Shown here: positions 18,077 through 26,115 of the stretch, in pieces
Layout of the letters: each line of letters starts with the position of its first letter
Numbering within the stretch: position 1 is the stretch's first letter
Assembly (NCBI RefSeq): GCF_024199925.1
Contig: NZ_JANADR010000001.1
Location: 4,901,501-4,965,500 of the forward strand
Direction: 5' to 3'
From: Bradyrhizobium sp. CCGUVB1N3
Lineage (GTDB): Bacteria; Pseudomonadota; Alphaproteobacteria; Rhizobiales; Xanthobacteraceae
DNA: 64,000 nt
Translations under genes and position numbers: made by a program
The notes under the pieces: model-generated
Seen by the model: only the letters and a program-made list of their open reading frames with translations
The model's database searches: none
Told to the model about the DNA's origin: nothing

Positions 18077-18180
18077 GTCAGGCAACCCTGCGGCAGATCG
18101 GGCGTTGCAGGTCCGCCCATGTGGTTTCGCGGGTGCTAACATGCCCCCGTGAGACCGACAAGCAAGCCGGCGAATGATCT

Positions 18181-18219
18181 TTCGGAAAACCGCTCCACAC
18201 TTTTCCGGATCATGCTCTA
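18181..18219. repeat. Dispersed 39-bp repeat, copy 1 (GGAAAA...TTTTCC hairpin)
   Basis: The stretch is nearly identical to 34752-34790 (about 36 of 39 positions) and contains complementary GGAAAA and TTTTCC arms. It is intergenic at both sites. A related string is common in Rhizobiales genomes, from general knowledge. Confidence 0.75.
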
Positions 18220-18264
18220 AGGCTTGATGAGATCAGGTCTGTCGCAAGCGACTACCAAAATCCG

Positions 18265-18287
18265 CAAAACAACCCCATGCAAAGTAG
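18265..18287. repeat. Dispersed 22-bp repeat, copy 1
   Basis: The string AAAACAACCCCATGCAAAGT recurs exactly at 50510-50529. Both copies are intergenic and follow genes, which points to a short mobile or processing element. Confidence 0.7.
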
Positions 18288-18324
18288 CGAATGATTGCGG
18301 CGCGATGCGCTGAAACGCTTCGGC

Positions 18325-19194
18325 CTAGCGCTTCGTCTTGTCGAGCACCATCCTGCCCTGTGAAGCAATGCCACCCCACCTGGCGGACCAACCGACTTTC
18401 GCGGCGGAAGGTCGCTCGGTGCCCTTCTGATCCCAAGCTCCCTGCAGCGCAAACAGGGCGCCTTGAGGATCGGCGCATCGCACGATCCAGCAACCATCGG
18501 GCAACTCGCTTGGACCCTGGAGGACGCGGCCTCCGCCAGCATGAACGCGCTTGGCGGCCGCCCCGATGTCGTCGACATTGAAGTAATAGAGCCAGCACGG
18601 CTGCGATACGCTTGGAAGCTTGGTGAGCATGCCGCCGATCGTCTGCCCGGCCACCGAAAACGATTCATACAAGTCTGCCGGATCGGTTCCAGCATGGGCC
18701 TTCTGCCAGCCAACAAGCTCGCCGTAAAACGGAAAGATCTTGGTTCGGTCTTCAGCCAGCAACTCGTGCCAGCCCACGCGCCCGGCCTCGTCCAATCCGC
18801 CGGGTTGCCGTTGGCCATATGTCAGTCCTGTGACCAGCGCAAACGTCGCTCCTTGCGGATCGGCAACCACTGAAATTCGGCCGATATTGCTGTCGGTGGG
18901 CGATACCAGAATGGCGCCCCCAAGACGGCGGATCTGCGCGGCCTTCGCATCCATGTCATCGATGGCGACGTAGCCGACCCACCGCGGTGTCGCCCCCAAC
19001 CGCCGTCCCTCTTCCGGCAGATCCATGAGACCGCCTACCGGAATGTCGCCGGCCGTAACCACGCTGTACGCCAATCCTGCCGTCGAGGCGTCCTTCACGT
19101 CCCAGCCCACAACCTCGCCATAGAAGGCGCCGGCTGCCGCGAGGTCGGTGGTCATGAGCTCGTACCAGGCGAAATGTCCGAGGTGATCGACCAA
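18325..19194 (-). CDS. VOC-family protein with two glyoxalase-fold domains
   Basis: A 289-residue soluble protein with tandem vicinal-oxygen-chelate modules. The first begins HFAWYELMTTDLAAAGAFYG, the second VGWHELLAEDRTKIFPFYG at about residues 145-160. Each shows the paired beta-alpha-beta-beta-beta pattern of glyoxalase/bleomycin-resistance proteins. Such proteins may be enzymes or ligand binders, and metal ligands cannot be assigned with certainty. It is divergent from the TOMM precursor gene across about 220 bases, so the two share an upstream region. A role with the TOMM system, for example in self-protection, is only a speculation from position. Confidence 0.82.
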   Translation of the reverse strand: MVDHLGHFAWYELMTTDLAAAGAFYGEVVGWDVKDASTAGLAYSVVTAGDIPVGGLMDLPEEGRRLGATPRWVGYVAIDDMDAKAAQIRRLGGAILVSPTDSNIGRISVVADPQGATFALVTGLTYGQRQPGGLDEAGRVGWHELLAEDRTKIFPFYGELVGWQKAHAGTDPADLYESFSVAGQTIGGMLTKLPSVSQPCWLYYFNVDDIGAAAKRVHAGGGRVLQGPSELPDGCWIVRCADPQGALFALQGAWDQKGTERPSAAKVGWSARWGGIASQGRMVLDKTKR

Positions 19195-19416
19195 ACCAGT
19201 TTCTCCGTTCAGGCTGGGGACGATTGTGGCACTGCATCAGGGGCCCGCAGCGCAGACGGGGTGAGGAACCAAAGGCAAACTCGTTCATGAAGATGAATGC
19301 AATCTGAACGAGCGCGACTGCATCTTGGTCCGTTCGTGAATCTTGCCTGCCTTGTCCGCTCGGCGTACACTTTCCTCCGTGGATGTCCTTCCTGCAAACA
19401 TTCGGAGGATGCGACC
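19195..19416. promoter_or_regulatory. Divergent control region between VOC gene and TOMM precursor
   Basis: A 222-bp region between two divergent start codons. The precursor has a clear GGAGG ribosome site at 19404-19408, eight bases before its ATG. I see no confident -35/-10 pair or operator. Confidence 0.45.
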
Positions 19417-19836
19417 ATGCAGCGAGTGAAGCAAGCGTCGAAAAAGAAGCGCGTAGCCAAGGCCGCCGTGCCGGCGTTGGGAGCCGCCGGGTTGACTTTT
19501 TCGCTCGCCGGCAGCGCATCAGCAGCGGCGATACCAACAGACGACGTTCAGCAGAGACTCAACTTTTCACCGGGGCATGCGATCATGCTCGGTGAAGAGG
19601 AAATGACTGACGTCAGCCTCGCCACCTTCCATCTCTTCGACAAGGAAGACGCAAGTAGCCGCGTACAAGTGGCTTGGCGCGGATGCGGCGGTTGCCGCGG
19701 CTGCAGAGGCTGCGGCGGCTGCAGAGGTTGCCGATGCGGCGTCGGTTGTCGATGTGCCGGATGTGCCGTGGTGGGATGTGCCGTCGTATCCTGCGCGGGC
19801 TGCTGTGCATCGTGGGGCCGCTGCCGCTTGTGCTAG
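19417..19836 (+). CDS. TOMM/LAP ribosomal peptide precursor with Cys/Gly-rich core
   Basis: A 139-residue predicted precursor of a thiazole-containing peptide. Residues 1-38 are Lys-rich, then hydrophobic, and end in SLAGSASAA, like an export signal. Residues 39-87 are an acidic leader (GEEEMTDVSLATFHLFDKED). The core (88-139) has 16 Cys in 52 residues, mostly as repeats of RGC and GGC, then AVVGC and AVVSC, ending CRLC. Cys after Gly is the favoured substrate of YcaO cyclodehydratases. The start ATG 19417 has a strong ribosome site; an in-frame upstream extension to 19297 looks non-coding. A cyclodehydratase and a dehydrogenase follow on the same strand. No Cys-rich metal-binding family explains the pattern as well, but a metallothionein-like role is the main alternative. 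Confidence 0.88.
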   Translation: MQRVKQASKKKRVAKAAVPALGAAGLTFSLAGSASAAAIPTDDVQQRLNFSPGHAIMLGEEEMTDVSLATFHLFDKEDASSRVQVAWRGCGGCRGCRGCGGCRGCRCGVGCRCAGCAVVGCAVVSCAGCCASWGRCRLC

Positions 19837-19878
19837 GAGGCAGCACTCCTGACTGTGTATCGACACGTCGCGATTTCT

Positions 19879-19907
19879 TTGGCCGGGCCCGCGAACGACC
19901 CGGCCAA
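19879..19907 (+). terminator. Hairpin between precursor gene and modification genes (terminator/attenuator)
   Basis: A 9-bp perfect stem (TTGGCCGGG with CCCGGCCAA), an 11-base loop, then TTTGTTGCTTT. It begins 42 bases after the precursor stop and 62 bases before the cyclodehydratase start. Partial termination here would give more precursor mRNA than enzyme mRNA, as is common in peptide-natural-product operons. Confidence 0.65.
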
Positions 19908-19968
19908 TTTGTTGCTTTCGTGCGCCCGCAATCGGAAGTGACAGGAACAGGATCGGCGTGCTGACCCG

Positions 19969-22215
19969 ATGACAGTCAATGGCAAGAGCCGCGCTGCGAG
20001 GCAGACCCGCAAAGGCATTTTGCGATTCGCGCCCAACTTCACTGCCTATGTAATTCCTCCCGATGTGGTCTGTCTCTATTCCGAGAGCCGCAAGTTCTTC
20101 CTGCACGGCGATCTGTATTGTGCAGTAGCCACAGCGATCGGAAAAAATGGCAAGGCTGCGCCCGAGATCGTTCGCCGGCTTTCGAAGAGTTTCCCCACCG
20201 ACAAGATCGAGGAAGCGATCAGGCGGCTGCTGGAGCGCCGATACGTCGTTAGCGGAGCATCGCACGCATTCGCAGGCGCCGTTGATGGATATTGGGCTAG
20301 CCTTGGCCTGCCTCCCGAGGCGGCGGAACAAAATCTCCGCGCCTGCCCCGTGCGGGTCGAATCGATCGATGTCAAAGGCGCCAAAGAACTTGTCGCAGCC
20401 ATGAGCAAGCTCGGCGTTCAGATCACCAAGCGGGCGCCTGCGCTCACGATCACGCTGGTGAACGACTATCTTGATCGGCGGCTCGCTGACCTGAACGGGG
20501 AGCGCGTGGCCGACAAGACGCCCTGGCTGCTGGTGCAGCCGTCCGGCGTGTTTCCGCTGGTGGGACCTGTGTTCAAGCCGGACGAGAGTGCCTGCTGGAC
20601 CTGCCTGTTCGATCGCATGATCCGCAATCGGGAGATCAAGGGCTTTCTCGACCGCGGACCGGCGCAGCCGGTCGCCGTATCGCCCCTGGTCGACGACACC
20701 GTAGGACAGATCGCCATCCACTTCGCCGCCGTCGAAATCGCAAAAGCGATCGCCTCGGGATTTCGTACCGATCTGTGCGATCACATCGCAAGTTTCGACC
20801 TGACTGGTGCCGTCATCGCCAAGCACTACGTCGCGCGGCGCCCGCAATGTCCGACCTGCGGCAGCAAGAAGCTGCAGAATCCGCGCCGGACGGAGGCGCC
20901 GATCGAGATTGCCGAGGGCAGAAAGCTCATCATGACCAGCGGCGGTTACCGCACCGTGACGTCGCAAGCCACCGTTGCGCGGTTCCGCAAGCACGTCAGT
21001 CCGCTGACCGGCGTCGTCTCGCGGCTCGAGCGGATCGAGGCCGATCTGCCGATGAACACCAATTATTTCGCTCACCACAATTTCTCTGCGCCGGCCTCGA
21101 ACGTCGACCAGCTCAGATCCGGACTGAGCGGCGGCAGCTTCGGCAAGGGTTCCACGGCCGAGCAGGGCGAGGCCAGCGCGCTGATGGAAGCGATCGAGCG
21201 CTACTCCGGTATTTTCCAGGGTGACGAGATCAGGACGACGCGCCGCTTTACCGATTTCGCTCCCGGTGACGCTCTTCTTCCCAACGACGTCCAGCTCTTC
21301 AGCGACACGCAGTTTCAAAACAGGCATGCCCCGCAGGCCGACGATTCACATCCGGTTCCCGAGCCGCTCGATCCCTCGACCAAGACCGAGTGGTCGCCGG
21401 TCTGGTCGTTACGCGACAAACGGTTCAAATATCTTCCGACCGGCCTCTTGTACTTCTTCTATGGCGGCTTCCACACGGATTCCAACGGATGCGCGGCCGG
21501 CAACACCCGCGAGGAAGCCATCGTTCAAGGCTTCCTCGAACTGGTCGAACGCGATGCCTACGCCATCTGGTGGTACAACCGGGTGCACCGTGCCGAAGTC
21601 GACCTCGCGCAATTCGACGATACCTATGTGCGGGATCTGCAAGCCCAGTTTGCCGATGCGGGGCGCCGGCTTTGGGTGCTCGACATCACCAGCGATCTCG
21701 GCATTCCCTCTTACGTGGCGATCATGCACTGGATGCAGAACGGACACGAGAACATCGAGTTCGGCTCCGGCTCGCATTTCGATCGCCGCATCGCGCTGCT
21801 GCGCTCCCTCACCGAGCTCACCCAGTTCATGTCGGTCGGCATGATGGGCGGCGGAAGTGGCGAGAAGCCGACGCTTGACGGTGTCACGCCGCTGCGACTG
21901 GACGATTATCCGTTCCTGATCCCAAGCGACAATCCGATCGTCCCGCCGGCACCGAGCCTCAAGGTTCACGACAATACGCGCGACCAGGTCAATGCCTGCA
22001 TCGAGATTGCGATCCGAGCGGGATATGATTTCCTCGTGCTCGACCAGACGCGGCCCGACGTCGAGGTCCCCGTCGTCAGAGTGCTCGTTCCGGGCCTGCG
22101 GCATTTCTATCGCCGCTTCGCGCCCGGCCGGCTTTACGACGTTCCGGTGAAGCTTGGACTATTGGATCGCCCGCGACTGGAAAGCGAACTCACTCCGTTC
22201 CTTCCACACACCTGA
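19969..22215 (+). CDS. Fused TOMM cyclodehydratase: E1-like leader-binding domain plus YcaO
   Basis: A 748-residue enzyme that should convert Cys (and perhaps Ser/Thr) of the precursor core to azolines using ATP. The N-terminal part (about 1-320) is the E1-ubiquitin-activating-like domain that binds the leader, with a structural zinc site from Cys209/Cys212 (CWTC) and Cys294/Cys297 (CPTC). The YcaO domain (about 345-748) shows the nucleotide-binding motifs EAIERYSG (Glu407, Glu410, Arg411) and ELVERDAY (Glu527, Arg528). It ends TPFLPHT, a weak version of the Pro-rich C-terminus of these enzymes. Such fusions of the two partners are known in TOMM clusters. The frame directly precedes the dehydrogenase. 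Confidence 0.93.
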   Translation: MTVNGKSRAARQTRKGILRFAPNFTAYVIPPDVVCLYSESRKFFLHGDLYCAVATAIGKNGKAAPEIVRRLSKSFPTDKIEEAIRRLLERRYVVSGASHAFAGAVDGYWASLGLPPEAAEQNLRACPVRVESIDVKGAKELVAAMSKLGVQITKRAPALTITLVNDYLDRRLADLNGERVADKTPWLLVQPSGVFPLVGPVFKPDESACWTCLFDRMIRNREIKGFLDRGPAQPVAVSPLVDDTVGQIAIHFAAVEIAKAIASGFRTDLCDHIASFDLTGAVIAKHYVARRPQCPTCGSKKLQNPRRTEAPIEIAEGRKLIMTSGGYRTVTSQATVARFRKHVSPLTGVVSRLERIEADLPMNTNYFAHHNFSAPASNVDQLRSGLSGGSFGKGSTAEQGEASALMEAIERYSGIFQGDEIRTTRRFTDFAPGDALLPNDVQLFSDTQFQNRHAPQADDSHPVPEPLDPSTKTEWSPVWSLRDKRFKYLPTGLLYFFYGGFHTDSNGCAAGNTREEAIVQGFLELVERDAYAIWWYNRVHRAEVDLAQFDDTYVRDLQAQFADAGRRLWVLDITSDLGIPSYVAIMHWMQNGHENIEFGSGSHFDRRIALLRSLTELTQFMSVGMMGGGSGEKPTLDGVTPLRLDDYPFLIPSDNPIVPPAPSLKVHDNTRDQVNACIEIAIRAGYDFLVLDQTRPDVEVPVVRVLVPGLRHFYRRFAPGRLYDVPVKLGLLDRPRLESELTPFLPHT

Positions 22216-22218
22216 AGG

Positions 22219-23685
22219 TTGGCATCGTTGCGCAACTTCCGGAAAAAGCAGACCAGGAAGATCGCACCCGTCATCGCCGCCCGATTGAACGGTCGTTTTT
22301 CTCTTCACATGCAGGCGGACGGAAGCATCGCCGCTGCCCTGGGCGGCTATTCGGTCAATCTCGGACAACTCAGTGCGGCGGCCATCGATCGCGCGGGACA
22401 TCTCGCCACCGGTCTGCCGTTCGCCTCCTTTGCCGGCAAGAGCGTCCTCGCAAGGCAGGTTCATGCCCTGGTGCAGCGAATGGCACGGCACGGGCTTCTC
22501 GAATTCCGCCTGTCCTCTCCGCGCGACGAGCAGGACCTGGTCGTCATCGAGCCGCAGGTCGCCGAATACTGGCCACAACGCGCAAAGCTGGGCAACGGTG
22601 ATACCGTCGTGTTGTCGCGCTTCGCCTATATGCGCCGGCGCGGCAACGAGATGGTGCTGGAATCGCCGCGCGCCGGCGCGCTGTTCCGGATTTGCGATCC
22701 CGCCATCGCGGCCACCCTCGCGGCCCTGTCGCGGCCCCAGAAGATCAGCAAGCTTCGCCGCCAAGCGGCCTCCCTGAATCTCGATCTGCTCGGATTGCTG
22801 CTCGACAGCCAGATGCTGATCAAGCTCAATGCGAAAGACGGCGACGGCCTTCGGGTGGGTGAAGGTGACGGCAATCTTGTTCTCTGGGACTTTCACGATC
22901 TCGTGTTTCACACGCGGAGCACGGAGGGTCGGCATGCCAATCCGGTTGGCGGCACGTTCGCCTATGCGGGCGTCGTTCCACCGCTGCCGGCGGTGCGTCC
23001 GCCCTGGCCCGGCAAGACAATCGACCTCCGCAAATTTTCCACACCGAATCCGATCTCGCCCTTCGCGGAGCTGTTGCGCGAACGCCATTCAATACGCGAT
23101 TTCGACGACCAGCACCCGGTCACGCTCGCCGAGCTCGCACAGTTTCTCGGCACGACAGCCCGCGTGCTGTCGGAATGGAAGAGCGGCGCGAATCTGGACG
23201 GCGGCCCTGAAGTCACCTACAGCACGAGGGCTTATCCATCGGCGGGCAGCGCTTACGAGCTGGAATTGTACCTGGCGGTCTCGAACTGCGAGGGGCTTGC
23301 GCGCGGATTCTACCACTACGATGCGGGTGGTCACGCACTGGTAGCGATCGGTGCTTCCGCCCAGCAGCTCCAGGCGCTTTCGACGGCGGCCGCGTTTGCC
23401 ATGGACGCGCCCGGTCCACCGCAAATCTTGATCACGATCGCCGCGCGCTTTGGGCGGATCTCCTGGAAATACAGCTCAATCGCATATTCGCTGATCCTGA
23501 AGGATGTCGGCACCATGATCCAGACATTCTATCTGGCGGCGACCGATATGGGCCTTGGCGGCTGCGCCATCGGCACCACCAACATCGACCTGTTTGCGAA
23601 AATCACCGGGCTCGACTTTCATGTCGAGAGCCCGGTCGGTCAATTTGCACTCGGACGCGGCAAGAAGCCGCTGGCCGCAAGCTAG
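22219..23685 (+). CDS. SagB-type FMN-dependent azoline dehydrogenase
   Basis: A dehydrogenase that should oxidise azolines to aromatic thiazoles or oxazoles. The 488-residue protein has an N-terminal family-specific half (about 1-260), then a nitroreductase-fold domain from about 285 (LLRERHSIRDFDDQHPVTLA, SAYELELYLAVSN, DMGLGGCAIGTTN). This two-part layout and the RxSxRxF motif are typical of SagB. It begins only a few bases after the cyclodehydratase stop. The start is TTG: 22219 is the first available, while TTG 22228 has better spacing from the AAGG at 22215-22218. The preceding stop is in the same frame, so no longer start exists. Confidence 0.92.
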   Translation: MASLRNFRKKQTRKIAPVIAARLNGRFSLHMQADGSIAAALGGYSVNLGQLSAAAIDRAGHLATGLPFASFAGKSVLARQVHALVQRMARHGLLEFRLSSPRDEQDLVVIEPQVAEYWPQRAKLGNGDTVVLSRFAYMRRRGNEMVLESPRAGALFRICDPAIAATLAALSRPQKISKLRRQAASLNLDLLGLLLDSQMLIKLNAKDGDGLRVGEGDGNLVLWDFHDLVFHTRSTEGRHANPVGGTFAYAGVVPPLPAVRPPWPGKTIDLRKFSTPNPISPFAELLRERHSIRDFDDQHPVTLAELAQFLGTTARVLSEWKSGANLDGGPEVTYSTRAYPSAGSAYELELYLAVSNCEGLARGFYHYDAGGHALVAIGASAQQLQALSTAAAFAMDAPGPPQILITIAARFGRISWKYSSIAYSLILKDVGTMIQTFYLAATDMGLGGCAIGTTNIDLFAKITGLDFHVESPVGQFALGRGKKPLAAS

Positions 23686-23734
23686 AGAGCCAGCCCCGAT
23701 TTTTGGGCCTGACCTCAAGGACGCTCGATGCCGT

Positions 23735-24700
23735 TCATATCTTAAGCAGCCGCACCCGCGTGCCCCAGGGATCGACGGCTTCAACGCCGTTGCCTAGCGC
23801 CGTGACCTGCGCACCCGCCTTGCGCAGGCGCTCGTCCTGGGCGGCGAGAATGTCCTGCTTCTCCGTCACCAGCGAGAACCAGGCGAGCCCGGTCGTGGTG
23901 TCGTCGCGGCGGCCGGCGCCCTGGCTCTGCCAGACGTTCATACCGAGATGGTGGTGATAGCGGCCGGAGGAGAGGAAGGCGGCGCCGTTGCGGCGGCGGG
24001 TCGCATCGAGGCCGACGGTGCCGTGATAAAAGCCTTCGGCCTGCACGAGGTCGCCGACACGCAAGTGCATGTGCCCGACGCGCAGGCCCTCCGGTGCCTT
24101 GGCGTAGTCGCTGACACGGGTGTTGGTGAGCGACAGCAGATCCGGAATGTTCAGCTCGTCGGATGCCATCTTCACCGAGCCCTCGCTCCACTGCCATTGC
24201 GAGGGATCGCGGTCGGCATAGACCTCGATGCCGTTGCCTTCGGGATCGTCGAGATAGACGGATTCGCTGACGAGATGATCGGCAAAGCCCGACAGCGGCA
24301 CACGATGCGAGGCGGCATGCACCAGCCAGCGCGCCAGATCCTTGCGCGTCGGCATCAGGAAGGCGGTGTGATAGAGGCCGGCCGCATTGCGCGGCTCGAT
24401 CGCGGCATCGGGATGCGCTTCCAGCACGAGCAGCGTCACGCCGCCGGCGCCGAGCCGCGCTGAACCTGCCGAGCGCTCCATCACCGAGAGGCCGAGCACG
24501 TCGCGATAGTAATCAGCGACCGTATCGAGATTTTTGACCCGCAGCGTCACCATGCCGACCCGCATCGGCGTGCGGCTCGCATAGGTCGGCCCGACGCTGA
24601 CCGGATTGCCTTCGGCGCGCGCCGCGGCCGCGGCGGCCGCCGCGAGCGTGGTGGCGCCAGCAAGGTGAAGCAGCGTGCGGCGGGTAAGATCGATGGTCAT
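23735..24700 (-). CDS. Exported VOC-family protein, catechol 2,3-dioxygenase-like
   Basis: A 321-residue protein with a Tat-like signal (RRTLLHLAGATTLAAAAAAA) and two vicinal-oxygen-chelate modules. The first starts at about residue 47 (RVGMVTLRVKNLDTVADYYRDVLGL) and the second at about 200 (LRVGHMHLRVGDLVQAEGFYHG). Paired His and Glu residues such as HMHLRV, YHHHLG and GIEVYAD could bind a metal as in extradiol dioxygenases. Export of such an enzyme is unusual. The start ATG 24700 is chosen because the signal begins there, although the frame is open upstream to 25432 opposite another gene. It converges on the SagB gene, with 49 bases between. Confidence 0.83.
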   Translation of the reverse strand: MTIDLTRRTLLHLAGATTLAAAAAAAARAEGNPVSVGPTYASRTPMRVGMVTLRVKNLDTVADYYRDVLGLSVMERSAGSARLGAGGVTLLVLEAHPDAAIEPRNAAGLYHTAFLMPTRKDLARWLVHAASHRVPLSGFADHLVSESVYLDDPEGNGIEVYADRDPSQWQWSEGSVKMASDELNIPDLLSLTNTRVSDYAKAPEGLRVGHMHLRVGDLVQAEGFYHGTVGLDATRRRNGAAFLSSGRYHHHLGMNVWQSQGAGRRDDTTTGLAWFSLVTEKQDILAAQDERLRKAGAQVTALGNGVEAVDPWGTRVRLLKI

Positions 24701-24884
24701 CCGGGTCTTCCGAAAATGCGTTGAGGCCGTGCGGCGCAATAGCCGGCCGATTGCTACACGTTCCCGTGACCTCCTCCCAATCACATGTTCGTCGGCCGGG
24801 ACATTACGGAGCTTCCTGGCCATCCGGCCAGTTTCCGGATCGCCCGCGGCATCCCAGATTTGGGACAACCGACAGGAGCCCTCC

Positions 24885-25751
24885 ATGACCGACCCCACCC
24901 CCCTCGCTGCGCTCTCGTCAGCGCTTTCCGATGTCGCTACGCGCGCCGCGCCTTCGCTCGTCTCCGTCCACTCGCATCGGCTGCGGGCCTCCGGCTTCGC
25001 CTGGAAGGCGGGCCTCATCATCACCGCCGATGAGGCACTGGCCGACGAGGGCGAGGTCGAGATCAGGCTCGCCGACGGCAGCACGCGGAAAGCCACGATT
25101 GTCGGCCGCGACCACACCACCGACATCGCGCTGCTGCGCGTCGATGCCGACATCCCGCCGGTCAAGCTGGCCTCCGCCGCCCCCGCGCTCGGTTCGCTCG
25201 CCGTCGTCGTCGCAGCCGACCGTGGCGCACCCACGGCATCCCTCGGCATGGTGTCGCTCGCCGGCCCACGCTGGCGCAGCCTGCGCGGCGGCGACATCGA
25301 GGCGCGGATCGAGCTCGACGTGCGCCTGCGCCACAGCCATGAGGGCGGCCTCGCGCTGAATGCACAGGGCGAGCCGTTCGGCATGGCGGTACAGGGTCCG
25401 CGGCGCGTGCTGGTGATCCCGGCCGCGACCATCGAGCGCGTCGCGGCGCAGCTCGAGACGCGCGGCCGGATTGCACGCGGCTATCTCGGGCTCGGCCTGC
25501 AACCCGTGCGGCTCGATGACGGCGTCGGCGCGATGGTGATGAATGTCGACAAGTCCGGACCATCCGCCGCGGCCGGAATCCGGCAGGGTGACGTCATCGT
25601 GGCCGTCAATGGCGAGAAGCTCGCTGGCGTCCGCGCGCTGTCGCGATCTCTCGGACCTGAGAGCGTGGGCTCGGTCGTCGACGTCGCGGTGCGGCGTGGC
25701 GGCGAGCCGGTGAGCTTCAAGGTCACGATCGGCGAGAGGCCGGAGGCGTGA
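24885..25751 (+). CDS. HtrA/DegP-like protein with degenerate catalytic residues and PDZ domain
   Basis: A 288-residue protein with a trypsin-like HtrA fold (about 10-185) and a C-terminal PDZ domain (about 195-285, RGYLGLGLQPVRL, SAAAGIRQGDVIVAVNGEKL). Alignment by eye puts Glu where catalytic His normally stands (IITADEAL against IVTNAHVV) and Glu where the Ser nucleophile stands (HEGGLAL against NSGGPLV), while the Asp in TTDIALLRV is kept. No signal peptide is present. The protein is therefore predicted to bind peptides without cutting them. Its stop overlaps the GTG start of a LuxR-type regulator, so they are coupled. The ribosome site CAGGAG precedes ATG 24885. Confidence 0.85.
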   Translation: MTDPTPLAALSSALSDVATRAAPSLVSVHSHRLRASGFAWKAGLIITADEALADEGEVEIRLADGSTRKATIVGRDHTTDIALLRVDADIPPVKLASAAPALGSLAVVVAADRGAPTASLGMVSLAGPRWRSLRGGDIEARIELDVRLRHSHEGGLALNAQGEPFGMAVQGPRRVLVIPAATIERVAAQLETRGRIARGYLGLGLQPVRLDDGVGAMVMNVDKSGPSAAAGIRQGDVIVAVNGEKLAGVRALSRSLGPESVGSVVDVAVRRGGEPVSFKVTIGERPEA

Positions 25752-26113
25752 GCGAGGACACGACGCAGGACATCGCGATCGCGCTGGAGATCGGCGATCC
25801 CGCCCTGGCCGATCGACTTGCATTGCTGCTCGGCAGGGTCGCCGGCCTGCGCCTCGTCGCGCCCGGAGATCCAGCCGCGGTGGTCGTACGCGACCGGCAG
25901 GTATCGCCGGCCGATATCGAGCTGACGCCCCGCGAGTTCGACGTGCTCGCGCTGATGGCCGAGGGCGCCTCGAACAAGATGATCGCGCGCCAGCTCAGCA
26001 TCTCCGTGCACACCGTCAAGTTCCACGTCGGCTCGCTGCTCGACAAGCTGGATGCCACCGGCCGCACCGACGCGGTCGCGCATGCCGCGCGGCGCGGCGT
26101 GATCAACCTGTAG
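25748..26113 (+). CDS. LuxR-type helix-turn-helix regulator
   Basis: A 121-residue regulator. The C-terminal half (about 55-118) is a LuxR/GerE DNA-binding domain with LTPREFDVLALMAEGASNKM and IARQLSISVHTVKFHVGSLL. The N-terminal 50 residues look like a shortened receiver remnant without a phospho-acceptor Asp, so phosphorylation is unlikely. Its GTG overlaps the stop of the HtrA-like gene by GTGA, suggesting that the HtrA-like protein acts with it, perhaps as a sensor or antagonist. That link is inference. The gene ends two bases before the stop of the convergent histidine kinase. Confidence 0.87.
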   Translation: MSEDTTQDIAIALEIGDPALADRLALLLGRVAGLRLVAPGDPAAVVVRDRQVSPADIELTPREFDVLALMAEGASNKMIARQLSISVHTVKFHVGSLLDKLDATGRTDAVAHAARRGVINL

Positions 26114-26115
26114 GA

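Noticed and set aside
23735..25432. A 565-residue protein including 244 residues upstream of the VOC protein
   Set aside because: The upstream part is antisense to the HtrA-like gene and has no family character; a signal peptide begins at 24700.
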